In this document: in pieces, positions 48,833-57,177 of the stretch
How positions within the stretch are numbered: position 1 is the first letter of the stretch
Layout of the letters: each line of letters starts with the position of its first letter
Assembly: GCA_024802545.1 (NCBI GenBank)
Contig: CP103416.1
Location: 1,488,001-1,552,000 of the forward strand
Direction of reading: 5' to 3'
DNA length: 64,000 bases
Origin: SAR92 clade bacterium H455
GTDB lineage: Bacteria > Pseudomonadota > Gammaproteobacteria > Pseudomonadales > Porticoccaceae
Translations under genes and position numbers: made by a program
The notes under the pieces: generated by a model
Database searches by the model: none
What the model was told of the DNA's origin: nothing
Seen by the model: the letters and a program-made list of their open reading frames with translations, nothing else

Positions 48833-49797
48833 TAGTTTAGGTCTTTTAACCAAGTTTCAAGTTTAATCTGATCCGCAACGAATCCACGGATACCCTCAGC
48901 CAGCTTCTCGGTGGCCATGGCATCTTGATTGAGCTCAAAACGGAAACCGCTCTCGCCGTTAAGTTGGTAATGAATCTTCGAACCTGTGTCCGCTGGGTCA
49001 AGTCTGCGCTCCAGAGTACCGTAGTCATCGTCAAGGGCTTGCAGCAGCTGTGGGCTAATAGTCAGTCGGTCGCAGCCGGCCAGCTCGGTAATCTCATCAG
49101 TATTTCTAAAGCTCGCACCCATGACTACGGTGTTGTAACCAGTCTGCTTGTAATAGTTGTAAATTCGCGTCACTGACTGCACGCCAGGATCATCTGCAGG
49201 CTCATATTCAGTGAGCCCAGTAGAGATTTTGTACCAATCGAGAATACGGCCGACAAAAGGCGATATCAAAAATGCGCCAGCATCAGCGGCAGCCACCGCC
49301 TGAGTAAAGTTAAATAGCAATGTCAGGTTGCAGTTAATACCCTCCTTTTCCAGGGTTTCCGCAGCGCGAATACCTTCCCAAGTGGAGGCCATCTTAATCA
49401 GTACCCGCTCGCGGCCAATACCTGCCTGCTCATAGAGATTGATCAGGTGGCGCGCTTTGGCAATAGAGGCGGAAGTATCAAAGGAGAGGCGTGCATCCAC
49501 TTCAGTGGAGACACGACCGGGAATCTGTTCGAGAATTTTTTCACCAAATCCCACTGCCAATCGGTCCATGCAATCGGTTAGCTGATCATTGCTCGACTGT
49601 CGACCGTTCATAGTAGCCTCTACTATAGAGTCAACCAGGCCGCGATAGGCCGGCATCTGTGCCGCTTTCAGCAGTAGCGAGGGATTGGTTGTTGCGTCTT
49701 CAGGAGAATACTGGGCAATAGCATCAAAATCGCCAGTGTCGGCAACCACAGTGGTCATCTCTTTAAGTTGGGCTAGCTTGCTTTTTGTATTGCTCAT
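48832..49797 (-). CDS. tal: Transaldolase
   Basis: The 321-residue class I TalB-type enzyme has the Schiff-base Lys in [13 protein letters not shown] (about 135) and the family signature [13 protein letters not shown] near residue 35. It exchanges the dihydroxyacetone unit between sedoheptulose 7-phosphate and glyceraldehyde 3-phosphate in the pentose-phosphate pathway. It is downstream of dusA (5 bases) and upstream of a TerB-like gene on the minus strand, so dusA-tal-terB is probably one operon. Confidence 0.96.
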   Translation of the reverse strand: MSNTKSKLAQLKEMTTVVADTGDFDAIAQYSPEDATTNPSLLLKAAQMPAYRGLVDSIVEATMNGRQSSNDQLTDCMDRLAVGFGEKILEQIPGRVSTEVDARLSFDTSASIAKARHLINLYEQAGIGRERVLIKMASTWEGIRAAETLEKEGINCNLTLLFNFTQAVAAADAGAFLISPFVGRILDWYKISTGLTEYEPADDPGVQSVTRIYNYYKQTGYNTVVMGASFRNTDEITELAGCDRLTISPQLLQALDDDYGTLERRLDPADTGSKIHYQLNGESGFRFELNQDAMATEKLAEGIRGFVADQIKLETWLKDLN

Positions 49798-49802
49798 TAA
49801 TC

Positions 49803-50771
49803 CTAATCTCCAGATGTCTTCTGTAATGCGGTAGTTAAAACCTCAATTGTCGCAGAGGGTTTATGCGCGTTCTCGCTAATGTGACGTCGGTATTGCCGGG
49901 CGCCCGGCATACCGTGAAACAGACCCAATATATGCCGGGTCATGGCGCTTAATTTAGTACCATTGCTGAGCTCATTATCGGCATATTGTAGAAACTCTTC
50001 AGCGATTTGTCGCCGGGTTTTCACTGCATGAGTGGCGCCATAGATATCTTGATCTACACTGGCCAGCAAGTATGGATTAGTATAGGCCTCACGCCCAACC
50101 ATAACGCCATCTAAGTGCTGTAAATGCGCATGAGATTGCTCAAGGGTGGTGACACCACCATTAATAATAATCTCTAAGTGCGGAAAATCTTTTTTCAACT
50201 GATAGACCCGATCATAGTTCAGTTCAGGGATCTCTCGATTCTGTTTTGGACTCAGGCCCTTTAGCCACGCCTTGCGCGCATGGACCAGAAATACCTCGCA
50301 GCCACTCTCGGCAACCCGGCCGACAAAGTCACGTAAAAAATCATAGGAATCATAATCATCCACACCAATACGGTGCTTGACCGTAATCGGTAAATCCACC
50401 GCCTCACGCATTGCGGCGATACAGTTAGCGGTGATCTCGGCATCTTTCATCATCACCGCGCCAAACATACCGTTTTGCACGCGGTCACTGGGACAGCCAC
50501 AGTTTAGATTGATCTCAGCGTAGTCATACTGCGCAGCCATTTTACAGGCCGTCGCCAAATCTGCGGGATTGCTGCCACCTAGTTGCAGCGCTACAGGATG
50601 TTCGAAAGCATCCATCTGCAGATGGTAGTCGCTGTCGCCGTGAATTATTGCACCAGTGGTTAGCATCTCTGTATAGAGCATTGTGTGCTGACTAATTAGC
50701 CGCAAAAAGTAGCGGCAGTGACGATCAGTCCAGTCGAGCATTGGGGCTACACAGAATTTACGGTCAATCAT
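49803..50771 (-). CDS. dusA: tRNA-dihydrouridine(20/20a) synthase DusA
   Basis: The 322-residue FMN enzyme begins [20 protein letters not shown], close to E. coli DusA, with [31 protein letters not shown] holding the catalytic Cys, and [15 protein letters not shown]. It reduces U20/U20a in the D-loop of tRNAs with NADPH. The open frame reaches 50936, but the ATG at 50771 begins the conserved sequence. It heads dusA-tal-terB with a 5-base gap to tal. Confidence 0.95.
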   Translation of the reverse strand: MIDRKFCVAPMLDWTDRHCRYFLRLISQHTMLYTEMLTTGAIIHGDSDYHLQMDAFEHPVALQLGGSNPADLATACKMAAQYDYAEINLNCGCPSDRVQNGMFGAVMMKDAEITANCIAAMREAVDLPITVKHRIGVDDYDSYDFLRDFVGRVAESGCEVFLVHARKAWLKGLSPKQNREIPELNYDRVYQLKKDFPHLEIIINGGVTTLEQSHAHLQHLDGVMVGREAYTNPYLLASVDQDIYGATHAVKTRRQIAEEFLQYADNELSNGTKLSAMTRHILGLFHGMPGARQYRRHISENAHKPSATIEVLTTALQKTSGD

Positions 50772-51356
50772 AGGGAGACTGGTTGTTGTTTTGAGGGCCC
50801 TAATTTTACACACTTTTAGTCTTCGATGCGCTGTTGGAAATGAGGCAGGGCTAAGGTTTCTAGAGAGGGCCGGCGAGCTGCAAGAAAGGTGTCCTTGCCA
50901 GTTGGTCGATGGCGCTGAATTAGGTTGCCGAATCATGTTCTATTCAATTATAAATGGGTGTCTGCTTTTATACTCTCACCCAAAGTCGGTTGATCCCAGA
51001 GTACCTATATGGAAGCTGAGCGACTGCGCTGGTAACGTCTTAATGGAAGCCTTATTGGGGCAGGTTATCACCTGTTATCTATTGCCTAGAATGCCCGTCA
51101 TGGTATGAGAGATCGCCAGTCCCGAGTTTCGGTTCTTTGGGACATTTTTTTAGATACCGCCTCTAGGGCTGTGATTTATAAATATTAATATCATTTATGA
51201 TTATAATATGGATAAAATAGCCTAAATAAGATCAGTTAAGATATTTTTATTTCCAATAGCTGGTTTTGTTGCTATAGTCTATTTCTACGATAAATTAACC
51301 CTAAGTTGGTGCTCAGGTGTGATCGCTAGCGGGCCAGTTTTAAACTGAAAAATATC
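50772..51356. other. Gene-free stretch between dusA and hipB
   Basis: 585 bases with no credible gene. The left part is mixed; the right part (about 51170-51350) is AT-rich and probably carries the hipBA promoter. A weak hairpin with a T run lies at 51119-51150 (listed separately). Confidence 0.5.
51119..51150 (+). terminator. Weak Rho-independent terminator-like hairpin
   Basis: GTCCC (51119-51123) pairs with GGGAC (51139-51143), followed by ATTTTTTT. It is a short stem with a loop of about 15 bases and no clear upstream gene on the plus strand. Confidence 0.35.
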
Positions 51357-51704
51357 ATGGTCGATAGTATGAAAATTGATTACTTAACCCCAGAGGGCGC
51401 CACCCTCAACGAGATGGGCCGGAGGCTGGCGCGAGTACGGAAGCAGCAGGGCTTCTCTCAGACTCGCTTGGCCGAAGAAGCAGGTCTTGGTGTTGCAACT
51501 CTGCGGCGCATCGAATCTGGTCAGGATGGTCAAATGGCTTCATGGATCAAGTTACTCAAAGCGCTGCGTATGACTGCGGCGATTGATGCCCTGTTACCAG
51601 AAACTTTCGCTTCACCTATGGCTGAAGTGCTCTCCACAGCAAAGCAAAGCAAGAAAGGCCGAGTAGCTGAGCCAGGTGTTCGCTGGGGTGATGAAAGGGA
51701 ATGA
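51357..51704 (+). CDS. hipB: HipB-like antitoxin, XRE helix-turn-helix
   Basis: The 115-residue protein has an XRE helix-turn-helix (about residues 19-70) with GRRLARVRKQQGFSQTRLAEEAGLGVATLRRIE, then a basic C-terminal tail. HipB dimers bind operators upstream and inhibit HipA. The frame starts at 51357 or at an ATG five codons on. It overlaps hipA by four bases (ATGA), the usual coupling. The upstream region is AT-rich with no clear TATCC-type palindrome like that of E. coli. Confidence 0.85.
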   Translation: MVDSMKIDYLTPEGATLNEMGRRLARVRKQQGFSQTRLAEEAGLGVATLRRIESGQDGQMASWIKLLKALRMTAAIDALLPETFASPMAEVLSTAKQSKKGRVAEPGVRWGDERE

Positions 51705-53011
51705 CGACCGCGACAGTAAAACTCTGGGGCACCACTATTGGCTACGTTGCCATGGCTAGCGGCGAGCGCTTTGCCCGCTTCGAGTATGCTCCAGATTTTG
51801 AGGCTTTTGGCATTGAACCAGCGCCATTGATGATGCCAGTGCAGGGCCGGCACATCTATCAGTTTTCCGATCTCCATCCGCGTTCATTTCACGGTATGCC
51901 AGGGCTGATTGCTGACAGCTTGCCGGACAAATATGGTCAGCGACTGATCGATGTGTGGCTGGCCCAAACTGGCCGTAAGCCAGCCGACTTTAATGCGGTG
52001 GACCGCCTCTGTTATACCGGCACCCGCGGAATGGGTGCATTGGAATTCGAACCCTCTGCAGAGCCAGATAAAAGCGCAGGCAAGTTGTTGGCAATAGAAG
52101 ATCTAACTGAACTCGCGTCAATGGCCTTTGCCAGCAAAGAGTCACTGCAGGCTAAATTTACTGAAGCCGGTTTCAGTAAAGGCGAGGGCAGTGATGCACT
52201 GCTCGATATACTAAAAGTCGGCACCTCCGCCGGTGGCGCAAGGGCCAAGGCGGTTATCGCCTTTAACCCAGAGACTAAGCAAGTGCGCTCTGGGCAGCTA
52301 CATTTGCCCTCAGGCTTCGAGTACTGGTTAATCAAATTTGATGGCGTAGAGTTCAGCGGTGATTGGGGCGTGGCCGACCCTTCAGGCTATGGCCTATTGG
52401 AATACAGCTATCACCTGATAGCGAAAGAGTGCGGTATCCAAATGATGGAGAGCAGTATCTTCTCAGAGAATGGCCGCAACCACTTTATGACCCAACGCTT
52501 TGATCGCGATGCCGATGGCGGCAAGCAATTTATGCAGACCTTTGGCGCGCTGGCTCACTACGATTATTATGAAAGCGGCTATTACTCCTACGAACAGCTG
52601 TTTATGCTGATGAAACGCTTGAATCTTCCCAAGCGCGCTTTCGAAGAACAGTTTCGCCGCGTGGTATTTAATATCGTCGGTTGCAACCAAGACGATCACG
52701 TCAAAAACTTCGCCTTTATGATGGATCGACAGGGCAACTGGGATCTGTCTCCGGCCTATGATCTCTGTCACGCCGAGGGCAGTCAGTTCACGCGCAATCA
52801 TCAGCTTAGTATCAATGGTAAAACCAATGACTTTGAGCGCAGCGATTTAAAACATCTGGCGCAATATGCGGGACTGCCTCGGGGTAGTGAAAAGCAGATT
52901 ATTCAGCGTACTGTTGAGGCATTTTCAAAGTGGAAGGCTATTGCCACTGATATAGCTGTTCCGGCCAAATTGCAGGACCATGTTCTAGGTACGTTGCGGT
53001 TAAAAATATAA
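51701..53011 (+). CDS. hipA: HipA-like serine/threonine kinase toxin
   Basis: The 436-residue kinase has the HipA ATP-binding loop VGTSAGGARAKAV (about 173-185), the catalytic segment GCNQDDHVKNFAF (about 328-340) with Asp332 as likely base, and the metal-binding DLSPAYD (348-354). All key elements look intact. E. coli HipA phosphorylates glutamyl-tRNA synthetase and slows translation, giving persistence; other HipA clades phosphorylate other targets. It is longer than a bare HipT, so an N-terminal subdomain is present. Confidence 0.9.
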   Translation: MTTATVKLWGTTIGYVAMASGERFARFEYAPDFEAFGIEPAPLMMPVQGRHIYQFSDLHPRSFHGMPGLIADSLPDKYGQRLIDVWLAQTGRKPADFNAVDRLCYTGTRGMGALEFEPSAEPDKSAGKLLAIEDLTELASMAFASKESLQAKFTEAGFSKGEGSDALLDILKVGTSAGGARAKAVIAFNPETKQVRSGQLHLPSGFEYWLIKFDGVEFSGDWGVADPSGYGLLEYSYHLIAKECGIQMMESSIFSENGRNHFMTQRFDRDADGGKQFMQTFGALAHYDYYESGYYSYEQLFMLMKRLNLPKRAFEEQFRRVVFNIVGCNQDDHVKNFAFMMDRQGNWDLSPAYDLCHAEGSQFTRNHQLSINGKTNDFERSDLKHLAQYAGLPRGSEKQIIQRTVEAFSKWKAIATDIAVPAKLQDHVLGTLRLKI

Positions 53012-53165
53012 ACGCCAAAGCTGATACTGATTGCTAGAGAGGCAGGGTTGCTTTAGTTTAGGGCGATTGAACAACGAGCCAGATCTTAAAAAGAGCTCGA
53101 TACAAAAGCATGAGAGACCTTTATCGGGTGATCAAGTGTATTGACAGTTAAAGCAAGGTATCTCA

Positions 53166-54113
53166 ATGAAACTCATTACAGGTCAGAGAATTCTCAGCAA
53201 GCTTAGTAACCTAGGTCCTGGGCTGAGCCGCTCGCCGCTCGGAACTTTTCGCTTCGTCTATGACAGCTTTGACCAGCTATTTGGCAGCGGCTCTCGATCT
53301 GATGTCACTACAGAGGATCGGTCAATCGACGTGGGTGAGCGCGAGCTCGGTATTCGAATCTATAGGCCTGCCAAGGCCGAACCAAAGCTGACTATGGTCT
53401 ACTTTCACGGCGGTGGCTATGTGATCGGCGGTTTTAAAAGCCACCATGGCTTCTGCAGTCTGTTAGCGGGTCAGGCCAATATCAACCTGATTACGGTAGA
53501 TTATCGACTGGCACCTGAGAGTCCATTCCCGGGTCCATTGCAGGATGGTTTGGACGCCTGGAATTGGGTGGCAGATTATGTTGCTGAGTTGGGTGTCGAG
53601 CAGACCAAAATCGGTATGGGTGGTGATAGTGCTGGAGGTAACCTAGCAGCGGTGTTATCCATGCAAACCTTCGGTGATCTGTTGGATGGGGATTTAAAGG
53701 TAGCACCGGCCTTTCAGTTTTTGCTCTATCCTTGGGTCGATATGAGTGGTGAGTCAGATTCGATTCAGCGTTTCGGTAAGGGTCTGATCTTAACGCAGGA
53801 AACCATGTCTTTTTTCCGCGACGCCTACTTGCCCAAAGAGCTGGAGCCTCAGGCGACCAAGAGTAGCCCAATACTCTGTGAGGATATGAGTTCAACGCCG
53901 GATACATTGATTGTGACGGCGGAATACGATGTCTTAAGAGATGAAGGTCTTGCCTTTGTAGGCAAGTTGCAGCAGGCGCAGGTATCAGTATCTCATCTTC
54001 ATTTGCCGGATTGCACTCACGGATTTATATCAACAGGCAAGTTTAGCCCAGCAACGCGTAAACGTTTAAATGAAGTCGCAGCTATGTTTGATACATACGC
54101 CGCAAGTATCTAA
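53166..54113 (+). CDS. Alpha/beta hydrolase, hormone-sensitive-lipase (HSL) type esterase
   Basis: The 315-residue protein has the HSL oxyanion motif HGGGYVIGG (about 80-88), the nucleophile elbow GDSAGGN, and acidic and His residues in AEYDVLRDEG and CTHGFI. Such esterases cleave short-chain acyl esters. No signal peptide is obvious; the first 30 residues may form a lid helix. It is convergent with the Lrp-type gene and not clearly linked to the hipBA genes upstream. Confidence 0.88.
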   Translation: MKLITGQRILSKLSNLGPGLSRSPLGTFRFVYDSFDQLFGSGSRSDVTTEDRSIDVGERELGIRIYRPAKAEPKLTMVYFHGGGYVIGGFKSHHGFCSLLAGQANINLITVDYRLAPESPFPGPLQDGLDAWNWVADYVAELGVEQTKIGMGGDSAGGNLAAVLSMQTFGDLLDGDLKVAPAFQFLLYPWVDMSGESDSIQRFGKGLILTQETMSFFRDAYLPKELEPQATKSSPILCEDMSSTPDTLIVTAEYDVLRDEGLAFVGKLQQAQVSVSHLHLPDCTHGFISTGKFSPATRKRLNEVAAMFDTYAASI

Positions 54114-54155
54114 TTAGCAATAGAGCGAATTGTTCTTTTCTTCACCGTAAAAGGA

Positions 54156-54653
54156 CTAAGGCCTAATAAGCTTGGGGGAGCGATGAGCCATTATTTGATT
54201 GAGAATAATCGTCGACTCTATATCTTCCACCTGTTCTACAGTGGCCAATTTGTCCTTTAAAAAGGATTCAAAAGTCTTTAGATTTTTCGTCACTATGCGC
54301 AGTGCATAATCATGCACGCCGGCTAGAACACAGCACTCCAACACCTCGCTAAATTCACCGACCGCAGTCTCAAATGAAGCCGCATTACTTGAGGTATTTT
54401 TATTCAATTTTATAAATACAAAAGCCGAGACACCAATGCCCAACATGCCGTGATTCAGGCGCGCAGTGTACTGCTCTATCAGACCGCTCTGTTCCAGTTT
54501 ACGCAGACGCCTCAAGCAGGGTGTTTGTGAAAGATTAACGAGAGCTGAGAGCTCGGCATTACTGATCCGTGCATTGACCTGCAGGGCATTGAGAATCTTG
54601 ATATCGGTATTGTCTAGATTGATGTTATCTGCGTTCTGGTGATTCAGGGGCAT
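54156..54653 (-). CDS. Lrp/AsnC-family regulator
   Basis: The 165-residue protein has the AsnC helix-turn-helix (ILNALQVNARISNAELSALV, then QTPCLRRLRKLEQSGLI) and a RAM effector domain. ATG at 54653 is preferred to the TTG at 54659. It is divergent from a PrnB-like and kynureninase-like gene pair. In Pseudomonas the Lrp-type KynR controls kynurenine genes with a similar arrangement, so tryptophan or kynurenine sensing is a reasonable inference. Confidence 0.85.
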   Translation of the reverse strand: MPLNHQNADNINLDNTDIKILNALQVNARISNAELSALVNLSQTPCLRRLRKLEQSGLIEQYTARLNHGMLGIGVSAFVFIKLNKNTSSNAASFETAVGEFSEVLECCVLAGVHDYALRIVTKNLKTFESFLKDKLATVEQVEDIESTIILNQIMAHRSPKLIRP

Positions 54654-54766
54654 AATCAACTCAATAGAAGTTATAAACGAGTCTGATTATACATTTTTCG
54701 TCGATATAACGGCGTTATTTGGCCGAAAGCGTTAAAGGTCTTTTGTTACTATTTGCCGTTATTGCA

Positions 54767-54814
54767 ATGTTCAAATAGATGTTCAAATAGATGTTCAAAT
54801 AGATGTTCAAACAG
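54767..54814 (+). repeat. Four 12-bp direct repeats in the leader of the PrnB-like gene
   Basis: ATGTTCAAATAG occurs exactly three times and once with a changed base (AAACAG), end to end, just before the PrnB-like start at 54831. Each unit contains TTCAAA. They could be regulator half-sites on one face of the helix, or a length-variable leader. In the longer frame they encode repeated CSNR, which is why I doubt that frame. Confidence 0.85.
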
Positions 54815-54830
54815 ACAGGCAAAACAAAAT

Positions 54831-56006
54831 ATGAGCGAAAAAGCCAAGGCACTTGACGCATGGATCCGTAGCGATTTTAGAGAGATCAACACCGCCCTTG
54901 AAGCGCTGCACTTTAGCCAGCCAGATCGACTGCCTGTGCCTATCATGGGCGAGGCGTTAAAGCAGCGCTTAGTGGAAGAGGGCACGGCCCTAATCCGCGA
55001 GCTGCTCGATGAAGGCAATACCGACGAAGGCTTCGATAGTGGTTTTGATCTGCTCGGCAATGTAGGCTTTTATATGGCCGCCTGCCGCCGTCATGAAATC
55101 ACCGAACCTTCCAGAGAAACTCGCTCTCCGTTGCAGGAAGCCTCGGCACTGGCGATGCAGCTGGGGGCCTCTCTGGGTGTGATTCCACGCTTTGCCTCGA
55201 GTCATTTAGAAACTCATAATCGGGCTGTTAGTGGTGTCTATAAAACCTTTACTGACCTGGGCGACGAAAAGCTGTTTCTCGATTACAACACCCGCAGCGT
55301 CTTTGCCTTTATTCGTGCCTCAGAAGCATTGCGCCAGATACTGCCCCTGGGTGTTTCTCATCCGGTAACCTACGATCTTTTGCTTAGTGCCAAACAGTCA
55401 CTGGAAGAGGTTTATGCTTACAACCAAGAGCTATTTGAAAAGCTCGATGTGGATCGTTTCTTTTACTGCGTCAGGCCCTATTACCGCCCTCATCGTGTGG
55501 GGCTGCATGAATACCGTGGCGCCAATGCAGGAGATTTTGCCGGGATCAATGTGATCGACTTGTTGCTTGGTTTGTGTCGCGCTGACGATCCTTATTATTC
55601 TCAGCTTTTAGTGGATAAGTTTCTGTTTATGCGCCCGGATGATCAGTTGGTGTTGCGCGACTGTATGCGCCGCACTAGCTTGCTGGACAGCTTTTTAGCC
55701 ACGGCCGATGCGGCGAGAGATCAGCCCTGGGTGCAGAAGAATCTTGAGCTGTTTTTACAAGTTTGCCATGCCCATGGCCAGACTGCACTGCAGCATCACG
55801 AGCAGCTGGTTAATAAGTTTATTGAGCGGCCGGCGGATGAAGGGGTGTTAACCGAATCCAAGGGAATTACCGCCAGTGGGCCACCATTGCCCGTGCTGTT
55901 AAAAAGCCTGCGCAAACTCTGCGATATGCGCTGCGCTGCAGATGTTGGTGGCGCGTTTAAAACCCGCCATGGGGATATCGAGCATCTCAAAGGCTTGCTG
56001 CTATGA
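54831..56006 (+). CDS. PrnB-like haem protein (DUF1864, tryptophan dioxygenase superfamily)
   Basis: The 391-residue protein resembles the PrnB/DUF1864 family, distant relatives of tryptophan 2,3-dioxygenase and indoleamine dioxygenase: SHLETHNRAVSGVYK, LPLGVSHPVTYDLLL, then RPHRVGLHEYRGANAGDFAGINVIDLLLGLC. PrnB itself rearranges 7-chlorotryptophan during pyrrolnitrin synthesis. Here the neighbour is a kynureninase-like gene and there is no halogenase, so indole-ring oxidation of tryptophan or a derivative is more likely. ATG 54831 was preferred; an upstream TTG frame would add a repeat-encoded CSNR tail. It overlaps the next gene by four bases. Confidence 0.78.
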   Translation: MSEKAKALDAWIRSDFREINTALEALHFSQPDRLPVPIMGEALKQRLVEEGTALIRELLDEGNTDEGFDSGFDLLGNVGFYMAACRRHEITEPSRETRSPLQEASALAMQLGASLGVIPRFASSHLETHNRAVSGVYKTFTDLGDEKLFLDYNTRSVFAFIRASEALRQILPLGVSHPVTYDLLLSAKQSLEEVYAYNQELFEKLDVDRFFYCVRPYYRPHRVGLHEYRGANAGDFAGINVIDLLLGLCRADDPYYSQLLVDKFLFMRPDDQLVLRDCMRRTSLLDSFLATADAARDQPWVQKNLELFLQVCHAHGQTALQHHEQLVNKFIERPADEGVLTESKGITASGPPLPVLLKSLRKLCDMRCAADVGGAFKTRHGDIEHLKGLLL

Positions 56007-57097
56007 ACCCGTTTATTGCCCATGAGGGAATCTATATGCTCAGTCACTCTGTGGGACTGCCATTGGTCGGTGCGGAGCAAGCGGCGGCCAGTGCCTTTTG
56101 GCAGCCATGGCAGCGTGGTGATGCAGAAATATGGAATCACTGGTTGGGTGAGATCACCCGCTTTCGAGAGCAACTGGCAATGCTTATGAATACCGAGATG
56201 GCTAATATCTGTCCCCAGAGTAGCCTCTCCAGTGCCGTGTCAAAGATTGTTTTTTCATTGCCAACCCGTCCTCAGCGGCCGGTTATTTTATTGAGCGAAG
56301 AGGATTTCCCATCGATTGCCTTTGCCTTGCAAAAAACCGCCAGTCTGGGCTATCAGTTAAAATTTATTTCCACAGATACAGATATCTCGGATCTGGCCCA
56401 GTGGGACCAACAGATGACATCCGACGTGGGCATGGTTTTGGTGACTCATGTGCAGTCCAATAATGGACGTCAGTTACCAGTGCAAAAAATCACCGAGCTG
56501 GCGCGGCAGAAAGGCGTTTTATCCCTGGTGGATGTGGCTCAGTCGGCGGCAATTATCCCAATTGATCTGCAGCAGTGGCAGGCGGATTTTGTGGTGGGCT
56601 CCTCGGTTAAGTGGATTGGTGGTGGCCCAGGGGCGGCATTTCTCTGGGTTGACCCAGAGATAATTGATCAGTGCCAGCCGGACAATGTGGGTTGGTTCTC
56701 CCATGAGAACCCCTTTGAATTTGATATTCATCAGTTTCGCTATGCGTCCGATGCCCTGCGATTTTGGGGCGGTACGCCCTCGGTCTACCCCTATGCATTG
56801 GCCGCCAATAGTCTGACCCAGATTAATGCCATGGGCGTGGATAAGATTAGACAAAATAATATTGCCCTCAGCGAGATGATTATTCAGGCGGTGCCGCATT
56901 CAGCATTGATCTCGCCCCGCTTAGACGCTCAGCGGAGCGGCACGCTGATACTGAATTTTGGGCAATTTCAGCAGCAGGTTGTGAGTTGTTTAAATGAGTC
57001 TAAGGTGCACTTTGATACCAGAGTGAAAGGTATCCGACTGTCGCCTCACGGCTGCAATACTGCGGCACAAATCGAGGCCATAATAGGCTGTTTTTAA
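56003..57097 (+). CDS. Kynureninase-like PLP enzyme (aminotransferase class V fold)
   Basis: The 364-residue protein has a fold-type I PLP core: LVDVAQSAAIIPID with the pyridine-binding Asp, and GSSVKWIGGGPGAAFLWV with the probable Schiff-base Lys at about 203, close to the kynureninase SxK pattern. It starts within the stop of the PrnB-like gene (ATGA). Kynureninase cleaves kynurenine or 3-hydroxykynurenine to alanine and anthranilates. Pairing with a dioxygenase-superfamily protein suggests the two act in series. A formamidase is not visible here. A general class V desulfurase is the other option. Confidence 0.78.
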   Translation: MNPFIAHEGIYMLSHSVGLPLVGAEQAAASAFWQPWQRGDAEIWNHWLGEITRFREQLAMLMNTEMANICPQSSLSSAVSKIVFSLPTRPQRPVILLSEEDFPSIAFALQKTASLGYQLKFISTDTDISDLAQWDQQMTSDVGMVLVTHVQSNNGRQLPVQKITELARQKGVLSLVDVAQSAAIIPIDLQQWQADFVVGSSVKWIGGGPGAAFLWVDPEIIDQCQPDNVGWFSHENPFEFDIHQFRYASDALRFWGGTPSVYPYALAANSLTQINAMGVDKIRQNNIALSEMIIQAVPHSALISPRLDAQRSGTLILNFGQFQQQVVSCLNESKVHFDTRVKGIRLSPHGCNTAAQIEAIIGCF

Positions 57098-57177
57098 TTC
57101 ACATTTTGCAGTACGGATCAGGTGATAATAGGGTAGTCTAGAAACATAATCTCTCATATATAAGAAGAGCAGGTCCC

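Noticed and set aside
50791-51108. 105-residue plus-strand frame upstream of hipB
   Set aside because: It overlaps the dusA 5' region, has no clear ribosome site and no recognisable domain.
54753-54830. N-terminal extension of the PrnB-like protein with CSNR repeats
   Set aside because: It starts at TTG, is encoded by the 12-bp DNA repeats and has no family match; ATG 54831 begins the conserved part.
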